From Candidatus Ideonella esbjergensis (GTDB lineage: Bacteria > Pseudomonadota > Gammaproteobacteria > Burkholderiales > Burkholderiaceae_C): a stretch of 64,000 nucleotides of DNA. The translations under genes were made by a program, and so were the position numbers. Positions 1 to 7,731 of the stretch are shown here, piece after piece. Position 1 is the first letter of the stretch. The number at the start of each line of letters is the position of its first letter. Under the pieces are notes generated by a model, which had not been told where the DNA came from, did not search any database, and worked only from the letters and a program-made list of their open reading frames with translations. The stretch covers positions 310,001 through 374,000 of the forward strand of contig JADJLP010000015.1 in NCBI GenBank assembly GCA_016710065.1, read 5' to 3'.

Positions 1-203
1 GGGCGCTTGGCCAGCTTCTTGAAGCTGCCGGCCTCCACCAGCTGTTGGCACAGGCGGTCGTACTCGTCCTGGCTGCCGTCGCACCAATAGACATCGGCGG
101 CCTGTGTGAGTGCGGCGATCTGGCCGACCCATTCGATCAGGCGGGCGTTCTTGACATAGGCAGGCGCGTTCAGGCGTACATCGGCCGAGGCGAGGCGGTT
201 CAT
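1..203 (-). CDS. pckG: Phosphoenolpyruvate carboxykinase (GTP), N-terminal fragment (runs off window)
   Basis: This is the first 67 codons of a gene that continues beyond base 1. The reading starts at an ATG (complement of 201-203) with a GGAG ribosome site just upstream. The peptide contains a run around residues 38-52 (VYWCDGSQDEYDRLC) that I recognise as the N-terminal signature of the GTP-dependent PEP carboxykinase family. That enzyme converts oxaloacetate to phosphoenolpyruvate in gluconeogenesis in the cytosol. The catalytic kinase loops lie outside the window and cannot be checked. The gene is divergent from feoA, with 344 bases between the two starts. Confidence 0.85.
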   Translation of the reverse strand, partial: MNRLASADVRLNAPAYVKNARLIEWVGQIAALTQAADVYWCDGSQDEYDRLCQQLVEAGSFKKLAKR

Positions 204-547
204 GGGGGCTCCAATCATCGAAAAGTAAGACGAAATTGGGCGAACCCCGCGCCTGCGCTGATGCTGCCGCTGCGGAGCTCGCCCAATGTCGCGGGCGAAT
301 TCGCTGCCGGATCAGGGAGCGCAGCCCGTGTTTCGGGTTACGTCGGGTTTCTTGCTCGGGCACGCGCGTGTGGCGCAAACACCGGGCTAGCAGCTGTCAC
401 GTCAGTGTAATGACGCGGTAACCCGAGCATCCTGACAAACTATGCAAATCCAGAATGACCGAATGCAGATCCGGTTCGCGGCGCCTGCGAAAGCCCCCAC
501 TTGCCTCATCTTAATGAGATACACTCTCAATTAGAGGACTCGCCAAC
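204..547. other. Intergenic region between pckG and feoA
   Basis: This 344-base divergent spacer has no convincing gene; short open frames in it lack plausible protein character. It must hold the promoters of pckG (leftward) and feoA (rightward). A small inverted repeat, CGTCA-N6-TGACG, lies at 400-415 and could be an operator, but I cannot assign it. The stretch at 420-480 is less GC-rich than its surroundings, as expected for a promoter area. Confidence 0.5.
513..532 (+). promoter_or_regulatory. Candidate Fur box upstream of feoA
   Basis: The sequence AATGAGATACACTCTCAATT has near-symmetric arms (AATGAGA and TCTCAATT). It resembles the AATGAGAAT-N-ATTCTCATT form of the ferric uptake regulator site. 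It lies 16 bases before the feoA start, overlapping the likely promoter. Iron-replete Fur repression of feo operons is well known; binding here is inferred only from the sequence. Confidence 0.5.
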
Positions 548-793
548 ATGCTGCTTGCTGACCTGCCCAACGGCGCCCGCGCCACTGTCACCCGCGTGGT
601 GTCGGCCTCGGCCGAGCTCAACGCCGACCTGCTGCGCCGCCTGGGCGAACTGGGTTTCTTGCCGGGCGAGCCGGTGCAGGCGCTGCGCCGCGGGCCTGGC
701 GGCCGCGAGCCGCTGGCGGTGCTGGTGGGTGAAACCATGCTGGCGCTGCGGCTCTCGGAAGCGCGCTGTGTGGAAGTGGTCACTACCTCCTAA
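548..793 (+). CDS. feoA: Ferrous iron transport protein A
   Basis: An 81-residue SH3-like protein of the FeoA family, which acts at the cytoplasmic face of FeoB in Fe(II) uptake. The family pattern is clear: an opening L-x-D-L-P-x-G, a central LGELGFLPGEPVQ segment around residues 34-46, and a closing segment with ALRLSEA. The length matches the family (75-85 residues). The start is supported by an AGAGGAC ribosome site at 533-539. It is the first gene of a three-gene operon; feoB follows after 18 bases. Confidence 0.93.
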   Translation: MLLADLPNGARATVTRVVSASAELNADLLRRLGELGFLPGEPVQALRRGPGGREPLAVLVGETMLALRLSEARCVEVVTTS

Positions 794-811
794 GGTCCCG
801 GAAAATATAAC

Positions 812-2695
812 GTGAATGCCGCCACTTCCTTGGCCAAGCCGGGTGCACTGCCACGCAGCGTGGCGCTAGTAGGTAACCCGAACTGCGGCAAGACCGCGCT
901 GTTCAACCTGCTCACCGGCGCTCGCCAGAAGGTGGCCAACTACGCCGGGGTCACCGTCGAGCGCAAGGTGGGCCAGGCCCGCCTGCCCAACGGCCAGACC
1001 GTGGCCATCATCGACCTGCCCGGCACCTACAGCCTGCACCCGGCCTCGGCCGACGAGTTGGTAACGTTGGAGGTGATCGAAGGCCGGCGCACTGGCGAGG
1101 ATGCGCCCGACCTGATCGTGGCCGTGGTGGACGCCACCAACCTGCGCATGAATCTGCGCCTGGTGCTGGAGCTCAAACGCCTGGGTCGCCCCATGCTGGT
1201 GGCGTTGAACATGGCCGACATGGCCGAAGAGCGCGGCCTGGTGATCGATGTGCCGCGCCTGGCCGCCGAGCTGGGTTGCCCCGTGGTGCAGACCGTGGCC
1301 GTGCAGCACGATGGCCACGCCGCACTGATGGCCGAGTTGCAGCGTGACCTGCCGGCCCTGCACCAGGCCAGCGCCGCCCAGCACGTGGAGGTGCCCAGCG
1401 CCGAGGCCCTGCAGCACGAGGTGCGCCGCATCCTGGCCGCCGCCGCCCCGCACGCGGCGCGCTCCGCCCGCTTTCACCCGCGCCTGGACGCCTGGGTCAT
1501 GCACCCGGTGTGGGGTGTGGTGATCCTGGCGCTGCTGCTGTTCGTGGTGTTCCAGGCCGTGTTCTCGTGGGCCCAGTGGCCCATGGACCTCATCAAATCC
1601 AGCATGGCCGGTCTGGGCGAGTGGACGCAAGCGCACATGGCCGAAGGGCCGCTGCGCAGCCTGCTGGTGGACGGCGCCATCGCCGGTGCCGGCAGCGTGC
1701 TGGTGTTCCTGCCGCAGATCCTGATCTTGTTCGCCTTCATCCTGGCGCTGGAGGATTCGGGCTACCTGCCGCGCGCCGCGTTTCTGCTCGACACGCTGAT
1801 GGGCAAGGTGGGTCTCTCAGGCCGGGCCTTCATCCCGCTGCTGTCCAGCTTTGCCTGCGCGGTGCCCGGCATCATGGCCACGCGCAGCATCAACCACTGG
1901 CGCGACCGCCTGGCCACCATCATGGTGGCGCCGCTGATGACCTGCTCGGCCCGCTTGCCGGTGTACGCGCTGCTGATCGGCGCCTTCGTGCCCGACACCA
2001 ATGTGGGCCTGTTTAACCTGCGCGGCCTGACGCTGTTCGCGCTCTACACCGCCGGCGTGCTCTCGGCCTGCGCCGTGGCCTGGGCCTTCAAGCGGCTCTG
2101 GATGAAGAGCAGCTACCAGCCGCTGATGCTGGAACTTCCGCCCTACCGCGTGCCTGGCCTGCGCAACCTGGCGCTGGGGCTGTGGGAGCGGGCGCGCATC
2201 TTCCTGCGCCGGGTGGGCACCATCATCTTTGCGCTCACCGTGCTGCTGTGGTTCCTCTCCACCTGGCCGGCCCCGCCAGCAGGCGCCACCGGCGCGGCCA
2301 TCACCCACAGTTTTGCAGGCCAGCTGGGCCGGCTGCTGGAAGTGATCTTCGCCCCCATCGGCTTCAACTGGCAGATCAGCATCGCCCTGGTGCCGGGCAT
2401 GGCGGCGCGCGAGGTGGTGGTGGGCGCACTGGGCACGGTGTACGCGCTTTCGGCACCCGATGGCGCGGTGGCCGAGGCTTTGTCGCCGATGCTGGCGCAG
2501 CAGTGGTCGCTGGCCACGGCCTACTCGCTGCTGGCCTGGTTCGTGTTCGCGCCGCAGTGCATCTCCACGCTGGCCACGGTCAAGCGCGAGACCAACTCCT
2601 GGCGCTACCCGCTGCTGATGACGGCCTACCTCTTCGTGCTGGCCTACGCGGCGGCCTTTGTGACCTACCGTGTAACGCTGTGGTGGACGGCATGA
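812..2695 (+). CDS. feoB: Ferrous iron transport protein B (Fe(II) permease with G domain)
   Basis: A 627-residue inner-membrane Fe(II) transporter. The N-terminal G domain shows G1 GNPNCGKT (residues 21-28), G3 DLPGTYSL and G4 NMAD. The C-terminal part holds many hydrophobic segments, including two Gate-type regions with the core motifs SSFACAVPGIMATR and PGMAAREVVVG. The protein is shorter than the E. coli form (773 residues), as is usual for FeoB of this bacterial group. The start codon is GTG at 812. The stop overlaps the next ATG by four bases (ATGA), so translation of the two is probably coupled. Confidence 0.95.
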   Translation: MNAATSLAKPGALPRSVALVGNPNCGKTALFNLLTGARQKVANYAGVTVERKVGQARLPNGQTVAIIDLPGTYSLHPASADELVTLEVIEGRRTGEDAPDLIVAVVDATNLRMNLRLVLELKRLGRPMLVALNMADMAEERGLVIDVPRLAAELGCPVVQTVAVQHDGHAALMAELQRDLPALHQASAAQHVEVPSAEALQHEVRRILAAAAPHAARSARFHPRLDAWVMHPVWGVVILALLLFVVFQAVFSWAQWPMDLIKSSMAGLGEWTQAHMAEGPLRSLLVDGAIAGAGSVLVFLPQILILFAFILALEDSGYLPRAAFLLDTLMGKVGLSGRAFIPLLSSFACAVPGIMATRSINHWRDRLATIMVAPLMTCSARLPVYALLIGAFVPDTNVGLFNLRGLTLFALYTAGVLSACAVAWAFKRLWMKSSYQPLMLELPPYRVPGLRNLALGLWERARIFLRRVGTIIFALTVLLWFLSTWPAPPAGATGAAITHSFAGQLGRLLEVIFAPIGFNWQISIALVPGMAAREVVVGALGTVYALSAPDGAVAEALSPMLAQQWSLATAYSLLAWFVFAPQCISTLATVKRETNSWRYPLLMTAYLFVLAYAAAFVTYRVTLWWTA

Positions 2696-2946
2696 ACCCG
2701 CTGGCACAAACCGTGGTCGTCGCCGCCGTGGTGGCCGTGTGCTTTGCCTATGCAGCGTGGACGCTGATGCCGCTGGCCTGGCGCAACGCCGCCGCCGCGC
2801 TGCTGCGCCGTGTGCCTGGCCTGGGCCATTGGCGGGCCTTGCAGCCCAAGGCGCAGGCCGGCTGCGGTGGCTGTGATGGCGACTGCGCGCCGGCCGCGCC
2901 CAAAGACGCCGCGCCGGTGAAGTTCTATCGCCGCATCTCGAAGTGA
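2692..2946 (+). CDS. Small Cys-rich membrane protein of the feo operon
   Basis: An 84-residue protein starting inside the feoB stop (ATGA overlap). It has one N-terminal hydrophobic segment (about residues 5-28), a short basic middle, and a cysteine cluster CGGCDGDC (about residues 58-65) in the tail. Small membrane proteins with a C-terminal cysteine cluster often follow feoB, and some are annotated as FeoB-associated Cys-rich proteins. A role in handling Fe(II) or stabilising FeoB is plausible but is inferred from position and cysteines only. It is not obviously FeoC, which has a winged helix. Confidence 0.7.
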   Translation: MNPLAQTVVVAAVVAVCFAYAAWTLMPLAWRNAAAALLRRVPGLGHWRALQPKAQAGCGGCDGDCAPAAPKDAAPVKFYRRISK

Positions 2947-2975
2947 GCCAGCGCGCGGCGACGACAATCGCCGCC

Positions 2976-3554
2976 ATGAAGATCCTCAGCGTGAACGTGG
3001 CCACGGTGCAACCCCTGCAAGTTGACGGCAAGCGGGTGATGAGCGCCATCGCCAAGCAGCCGCAGACCGGGCCGGTGGCCTACGGCGGCATGGGCCTGGC
3101 CGGCGACGAGCAGGCCGACCCCACCGTGCACGGCGGTCTCGCCAAAGCCATCTACGCCTACCCCAGTGAGCACCTACCCTTCTGGCGCACCGTGCGCGCC
3201 CAGGCCAGGGTGGCCGGCTGGGAAGACGAGGTGCCCCACGGTCTGATGGGCGAGAACCTCACGCTCAGCGGTGTGCTGGAAGATGACCTGTGGGTGGGTG
3301 ACCAGTTGCGCTTCGCCGATGGCGGCGTGCTGGTGGTGAGCGAGCCGCGCTTCCCCTGCTACAAGTTCAACGCGGTGATGGGCTTTGCCAAGGCCGCCAA
3401 GCTGATGGTGGAATCAGGCTACTGCGGCACCTACCTGGCCGTGCTGGTGTCGGGGGCCTTGCAGGCGGGCGACAGCTTCACGCTGGAGCCCGGCGAGCGC
3501 GCGCTGAAGCTCAGCGATGCGTTCCGCGCGCGCACCAAGGGCAAGCGGTTCTGA
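2976..3554 (+). CDS. MOSC domain protein (YiiM-like)
   Basis: A 192-residue MOSC-fold protein. YiiM-type members bind molybdenum cofactor and reduce N-hydroxylated bases such as 6-hydroxylaminopurine. The family features seen are the early GDEQADPTVHGG segment, the GENLT segment, and PCYKFN near residue 130, which carries the conserved cysteine expected to bind the cofactor. I chose the ATG at 2976; an in-frame GTG at 2943 would overlap the previous gene and adds residues that do not look like the family. Its proximity to feo may be incidental. Confidence 0.8.
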   Translation: MKILSVNVATVQPLQVDGKRVMSAIAKQPQTGPVAYGGMGLAGDEQADPTVHGGLAKAIYAYPSEHLPFWRTVRAQARVAGWEDEVPHGLMGENLTLSGVLEDDLWVGDQLRFADGGVLVVSEPRFPCYKFNAVMGFAKAAKLMVESGYCGTYLAVLVSGALQAGDSFTLEPGERALKLSDAFRARTKGKRF

Positions 3555-3557
3555 AGC

Positions 3558-4661
3558 TCAGGCCAGCGCGGGATAGTCGGTGTAGCCCGCTTCGCCACCG
3601 CCGTAGAGCGTGGCCATGTTCAGCGCGTTCCAGGGTGCACCTTCGCGCAAGCGCCGGCCCAGGTCGGGGTTGGCGATGAAGGGTTTGCCAAAGGCCACCA
3701 GGTCGGCCGCGCCGCCCTGCACCACGTCCAGCGCCATCGCACGGTCGTAGCCGTTGTTCACCATCCAGGCGCCCGGGAACAGCGCACGCAGCGCCGCGTA
3801 GTCCAGCGCCCGCACGCCCTGTTCGCTCAGGTCACGCGGGCCGCCGGTGGCGCCTTCCACCACATGGCAATAGGCCAGGCCCAGAGACGCCAGTTGGGCC
3901 AACACATGCGTGTAGAGCGCCTGGGCGTTGCTGTCCTGGCCGATGTCGTTGGCCGGACTGATGGGCGAGATGCGGATGCCGGTGCGGTCGCCGCCGATCT
4001 CAGCCGTCACCGCGCGCGCCACCTCCATCAGAAAGCGCGTGCGGTTGGCGATGGGGCCGCCGTACTCGTCGCTGCGGTCGTTGGCCGAATCCTTCAGAAA
4101 CTGCTCGATCAGGTAACCGTTGGCAGCGTGGATCTCGACCCCGTCAAAGCCTGCGGCCATGGCATTGCGCGCCGCGCGGCGGTAGTCGTACTCGATGCTC
4201 TTGATCTCGTCGATGCTCAGCGCGCGCGGCGTGGACACCGGCGCGAAGCCACCGGCAATGTAGGTCTTGCTCTTGGCGGGCTTGGCGGTGGACGACACCG
4301 GTGCCGCGCCTTCTGGCAACAGCGAGCTGTGCGAGATGCGGCCCACATGCCAGAGCTGGATGACGATGCGCCCGCCCTCGGCATGCACCGCTTCGGTGAC
4401 CCGCTTCCAGCCCGCCACCTGCGCGTCGCTGTAGATGCCCGGGGTGTCCAGGTAGCCCTGGGCCATGGGGCTGATCTGGCTGGCCTCGGTGACGATCAGG
4501 CCCGCGCCGGTGGCTGGGTTGGCGCGCTGGCGGTAGTACTGCACCATCAGGTCATTGGGTACTTGGCCGGCGCTGGCGCGGTTGCGCGTGAGCGGGGCCA
4601 TGACGATGCGGTTGGCCAGTTCCATGGCACCGACCTGCAGAGGGCTGAAGAGCTTGTTCAT
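3558..4661 (-). CDS. Alkene reductase, old yellow enzyme family (NemA-like)
   Basis: A 367-residue FMN-dependent flavoenzyme of the NemA/OYE class, which reduces activated C=C bonds and nitro or N-ethylmaleimide-type electrophiles using NAD(P)H. The N-terminus (LFSPLQVGAMELANRIVMAPL) is the standard OYE opening. QLWHVGRISH and the segment FDGVEIHAANGYLIEQFL supply the substrate and flavin site His/Asn residues. The C-terminus has the phosphate-binding DLVAFGKPFIANPDL. The length is normal. It converges tightly with the MOSC gene and is divergent from rlmJ. Confidence 0.9.
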   Translation of the reverse strand: MNKLFSPLQVGAMELANRIVMAPLTRNRASAGQVPNDLMVQYYRQRANPATGAGLIVTEASQISPMAQGYLDTPGIYSDAQVAGWKRVTEAVHAEGGRIVIQLWHVGRISHSSLLPEGAAPVSSTAKPAKSKTYIAGGFAPVSTPRALSIDEIKSIEYDYRRAARNAMAAGFDGVEIHAANGYLIEQFLKDSANDRSDEYGGPIANRTRFLMEVARAVTAEIGGDRTGIRISPISPANDIGQDSNAQALYTHVLAQLASLGLAYCHVVEGATGGPRDLSEQGVRALDYAALRALFPGAWMVNNGYDRAMALDVVQGGAADLVAFGKPFIANPDLGRRLREGAPWNALNMATLYGGGEAGYTDYPALA

Positions 4662-4710
4662 GGGGCTAAAGGATACAGTGCGCCATTGATCTGTTCCGAA
4701 AGCCCGCTCG

Positions 4711-5598
4711 ATGCTCGCCTACCGCCACGCCTTTCACGCCGGCAACCATGCCGACGTGCTCAAACATGTGGTGTTGGTGCAAGTGCTGCGCTACCTGGTG
4801 GGCAAGGACAAACCCTTTCGCTACATCGACACCCACGCCGGCGCCGGCGGCTATTTGCTCAAGGGCGCGCAGGCGCAGAAGAAGGCCGAATACCGCGAGG
4901 GCATCAACCGCCTGTGGAGCCGCCCCGACCTGCCCGAGGCCGTGGCCGACTACGTGCGCCTGGTGCAAGAGTTCAACCTGGAGCCGGGCGAGGACGGCGT
5001 GGTGCCGCCGCTGGAGAAAGGCATGACACCGCCGCTGGCGCTGTACCCCGGCTCGCCCTCCATTGCCCGCATGCTGATGCCGCGCACCGATGCCATGCGC
5101 CTGTTCGAGCTGCACCCCAGCGACGCCCGCACCCTGGCCGCGCACTTTGGCGGCAACCGCCATGTGCAGGTGCTGAACGAAGACGGTTTTGCCGGGCTGA
5201 AGGGCCAGATCCCGCCCACGCCCCGCCGCGCCGCCGTGCTGATCGACCCTTCGTACGAGCTGGTGGGTGACTACGGCAAGGTGGTGGCCACGCTGCGCGA
5301 GGCCGTCACCCGTTTCGCCGAGGGCGTGTACATGGTCTGGTATCCGCAGGTCAGCCGCGTGGAGGCGGTGCAATTGCCCAAGCGGCTGATGGCGCTGGCG
5401 CCCAAGGGCTGGCTGCACGTGCGCATGACGGTGAGCCAAGCCGACCAGCGCGGCTTTGGCCTCACCGGCAGCGGCATGTTCATCATCAATCCGCCCTACA
5501 CGCTGCACCAGACCCTGGCCGAGGTGATGCCGTTCCTGGTGGAAGCGCTGGCGCAGTTTGATGGCGCCGCATTTGTGATTGAAGAGCAGCCAGCGTAG
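4711..5598 (+). CDS. rlmJ: 23S rRNA (adenine(2030)-N6)-methyltransferase
   Basis: A 295-residue SAM-dependent rRNA methylase of the RlmJ family. The N-terminal signature MLAYRHAFHAGNHADVLKH is diagnostic for the family. The first Rossmann strand carries the DTHAGAGGY SAM loop (about residues 49-57), and the catalytic motif appears as DPSYE (DPPYE in E. coli). Late conserved segments GSGMFIINPPY and LVEAL are present. The gene is single, divergent from the alkene reductase and convergent with aqpZ. Confidence 0.93.
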   Translation: MLAYRHAFHAGNHADVLKHVVLVQVLRYLVGKDKPFRYIDTHAGAGGYLLKGAQAQKKAEYREGINRLWSRPDLPEAVADYVRLVQEFNLEPGEDGVVPPLEKGMTPPLALYPGSPSIARMLMPRTDAMRLFELHPSDARTLAAHFGGNRHVQVLNEDGFAGLKGQIPPTPRRAAVLIDPSYELVGDYGKVVATLREAVTRFAEGVYMVWYPQVSRVEAVQLPKRLMALAPKGWLHVRMTVSQADQRGFGLTGSGMFIINPPYTLHQTLAEVMPFLVEALAQFDGAAFVIEEQPA

Positions 5599-5629
5599 AC
5601 AGGGCACCCGGTTGCGGGGTACGCAACCA

Positions 5630-5645
5630 CCCGCCAAGCGGGTTT
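5630..5645 (+). terminator. Candidate terminator hairpin after rlmJ
   Basis: A short perfect stem CCCGC-CAA-GCGGG followed by TTT lies 32 bases after the rlmJ stop. The T-run is short, so this is a weak candidate. The surrounding spacer also carries a short direct repeat GGGCACCCGGTT at about 5602 and 5690, of unknown meaning. Confidence 0.35.
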
Positions 5646-5701
5646 CGCAGGCCGCTTGGGAGCGGCCCGGCGCTGGCCTGCGTTGGGGCACCCGGTTTGC
5701 G

Positions 5702-6385
5702 TCAATCTTCCGCGATGGAGCGGTAGACCTTTGCGCCCAGCACCGCGCCCACGATGGGGGCGAGCCAGAACAGCCAGAGCTGCTCCACCGCCCAGCCGCC
5801 CGCAAACAGCGCCACGCCGGTCGAGCGTGCCGGGTTCACCGAGGTGTTGGTGACGGGGATGCTGATCAGGTGGATCAGCGTCAGGCCCAAGCCAATGGCG
5901 ATGGGCGCAAAGCCTGCGGGCGCACGCTTGTCGGTGGCACCCATGATGATGAGCAGGAAGAACGCGGTCATCACCACCTCGGTCACCAGCGCGGCCAGCA
6001 TCGAATAGTGGCCGGGTGAATGCTCGCCAAAGCCGTTGGAAGCAAAGCCGCCAGCGGCGCTGAAATCAGCCTTGCCGCTGGCAATGACGAACAGCACCGC
6101 GCCAGCCGCCACCGCACCCAGCACCTGGGCCAAGATGTAGGGCAGCAACTTGGCGGCGGGAAAGCGGCCACCGGCCCACAGGCCGATCGACACCGCCGGG
6201 TTCAGGTGGCAGCCCGAGATGTGGCCGATGGCATAGGCCATGGTGAGCACCGTCAGGCCGAAGGCCAGCGACACGCCGTGCAGGCCTATGCCCACGCCAG
6301 GGAAGGCGGCGGCCAGCACCGCACTGCCGCAGCCGCCCAGCACCAGCCAGAACGTGCCCAGAAATTCCGCACCGTATGACTTCAT
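5702..6385 (-). CDS. aqpZ: Aquaporin Z (water channel)
   Basis: A 227-residue inner-membrane channel, close to the 231 residues of E. coli AqpZ. Both half-membrane NPA motifs are present: HLNPAVSIG in the first half and SVNPARSTG in the second. The N-terminus MKSYGAEFLGTFWLVLGGCG matches AqpZ almost word for word. The start at 6385 is supported by GGGAGG 5-10 bases upstream, so a longer in-frame extension to 6535 is rejected. The Arg after the second NPA is retained, consistent with a water-selective filter. It is divergent from a CoA-transferase gene. Confidence 0.93.
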   Translation of the reverse strand: MKSYGAEFLGTFWLVLGGCGSAVLAAAFPGVGIGLHGVSLAFGLTVLTMAYAIGHISGCHLNPAVSIGLWAGGRFPAAKLLPYILAQVLGAVAAGAVLFVIASGKADFSAAGGFASNGFGEHSPGHYSMLAALVTEVVMTAFFLLIIMGATDKRAPAGFAPIAIGLGLTLIHLISIPVTNTSVNPARSTGVALFAGGWAVEQLWLFWLAPIVGAVLGAKVYRSIAED

Positions 6386-6519
6386 ATGTTCCTCCCAGGG
6401 AATGTGATCAAGCCGCGCATGCTCGAGGGGCACCGCCCAGGGGTCAATCAGGGTGGCCGGCCGGCCGTGCATCATGTCACCATGCCCCCTGGTTTTCTGT
6501 CTGCATGGCACCACGACAC

Positions 6520-7692
6520 ATGAGATCCAACGCATTGCCCCCGCTGCACGGCCTGAAGGTTCTTGAATTGGGCCAGTTGATCGCCGGCCCCTTCGCCGGC
6601 AAGACCCTGGGTGACTTCGGCGCCGAGGTCATCAAGGTGGAGCCGCCGGGCACCGGCGACCCGCTGCGCCAGTGGCGGATGCTGCATGAAGGCACCAGCG
6701 TGTGGTGGCAGGTTCAAAGCCGCAACAAGCAAAGCGTGGTGCTCGACCTGCGCACGCCCGAGGGCCGCACTGAGGTGCGTCGCCTCATAGCCGAGGCCGA
6801 CGTGCTGATCGAGAACTTCAAGCCCGGCACGCTGGAGAAGTGGGGCATGGGCTACGACGAGCTCGCCCGCAGCAATCCCGGCCTGGTGATGTTGCGCATC
6901 TCGGGCTACGGCCAGGACGGCCCCTACCGCGACCTGCCGGGCTTTGCCGTGGTGGCCGAGGCCATGGGCGGCATGCGCCATTTGATGGGCGAGCCCGGCC
7001 GGGTGCCGGTGCGCGCGGGTGTGAGCCTGGGCGATACGCTGGCCGCGCTGCATGGCGTGATCGGCGTGCTGCTGGCCTTGCAGGCGCGGCGGCAAAGCAT
7101 CAGCGCCGAGGCGCCCAAGGGCCGTGGCCAGGTGGTGGACGTCGCCCTGTATGAGGCCGTCTTCAACTGCATGGAAAGCCTGCTGCCCGAGTACAGCGCC
7201 TTTGGTAAGGTGCGCGAGCCCGCCGGCTCGGCCCTGCCCGGCATCGCGCCCAGCAACGCCTACCGCTGTGCCGATGGCCAGGTGGTGATCGGTGGCAACG
7301 GCGACAGCATCTACAAGCGCTTGATGACGGCCATCGGCCGCGACGACTTGGGCCAAGACCCCGGCCTGGGCAGCAATGCCCAGCGAGCCGTTCGCGCGGA
7401 CGAGATCGACGCGGCCATCACCGCCTGGACGGTGCAGCGCCCCGTGGCCGAGGTGGTGGCCACGCTGCAGGCCGTGAGCGTGCCGGTGGGCCGCATCTAC
7501 ACGGTCAAGGACATCGCCGAAGACCCGCACTACCAGGCGCGCGGCATGATCCAGCGCATCGTCACCGCCACCGGCCTGGCGCTGGACGTGCCAGGCGTGG
7601 TGCCCAAGCTCTCGGCCACGCCGGGGGGCATCCGCAGCCTGGCGCCGGGCCTGGGCGAACACACCGAGCGGCTGCTGGGTCGCAGGTCCTGA
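6520..7692 (+). CDS. CaiB/BaiF family CoA-transferase
   Basis: A 390-residue family III CoA-transferase. These move CoA between carboxylic acids through an aspartyl-CoA intermediate. The N-terminal segment GLKVLELGQLIAGPFAGKTL, the GAEVIKVEPP strand and the IENFKPGTLEKWG segment are typical. The nucleophile Asp lies near VDVALYEAVFNCMES, as the family expects. The start is uncertain: ATG 6520 fits the family N-terminus, while ATG 6505 is also in frame and neither has a strong ribosome site. Substrates cannot be named from sequence. It is a separate paralogue from the gene at 40618. Confidence 0.85.
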   Translation: MRSNALPPLHGLKVLELGQLIAGPFAGKTLGDFGAEVIKVEPPGTGDPLRQWRMLHEGTSVWWQVQSRNKQSVVLDLRTPEGRTEVRRLIAEADVLIENFKPGTLEKWGMGYDELARSNPGLVMLRISGYGQDGPYRDLPGFAVVAEAMGGMRHLMGEPGRVPVRAGVSLGDTLAALHGVIGVLLALQARRQSISAEAPKGRGQVVDVALYEAVFNCMESLLPEYSAFGKVREPAGSALPGIAPSNAYRCADGQVVIGGNGDSIYKRLMTAIGRDDLGQDPGLGSNAQRAVRADEIDAAITAWTVQRPVAEVVATLQAVSVPVGRIYTVKDIAEDPHYQARGMIQRIVTATGLALDVPGVVPKLSATPGGIRSLAPGLGEHTERLLGRRS

Positions 7693-7731
7693 GCGGCTTG
7701 CGCTAACCTGCGCGGCAGGGAGATCTTCTGC

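Noticed and set aside
1817..3055. A 412-codon minus-strand frame covering the feoB end
   Set aside because: It is antisense to feoB and the small Cys-rich gene, is Arg/His/Gln-rich, and has no domain.
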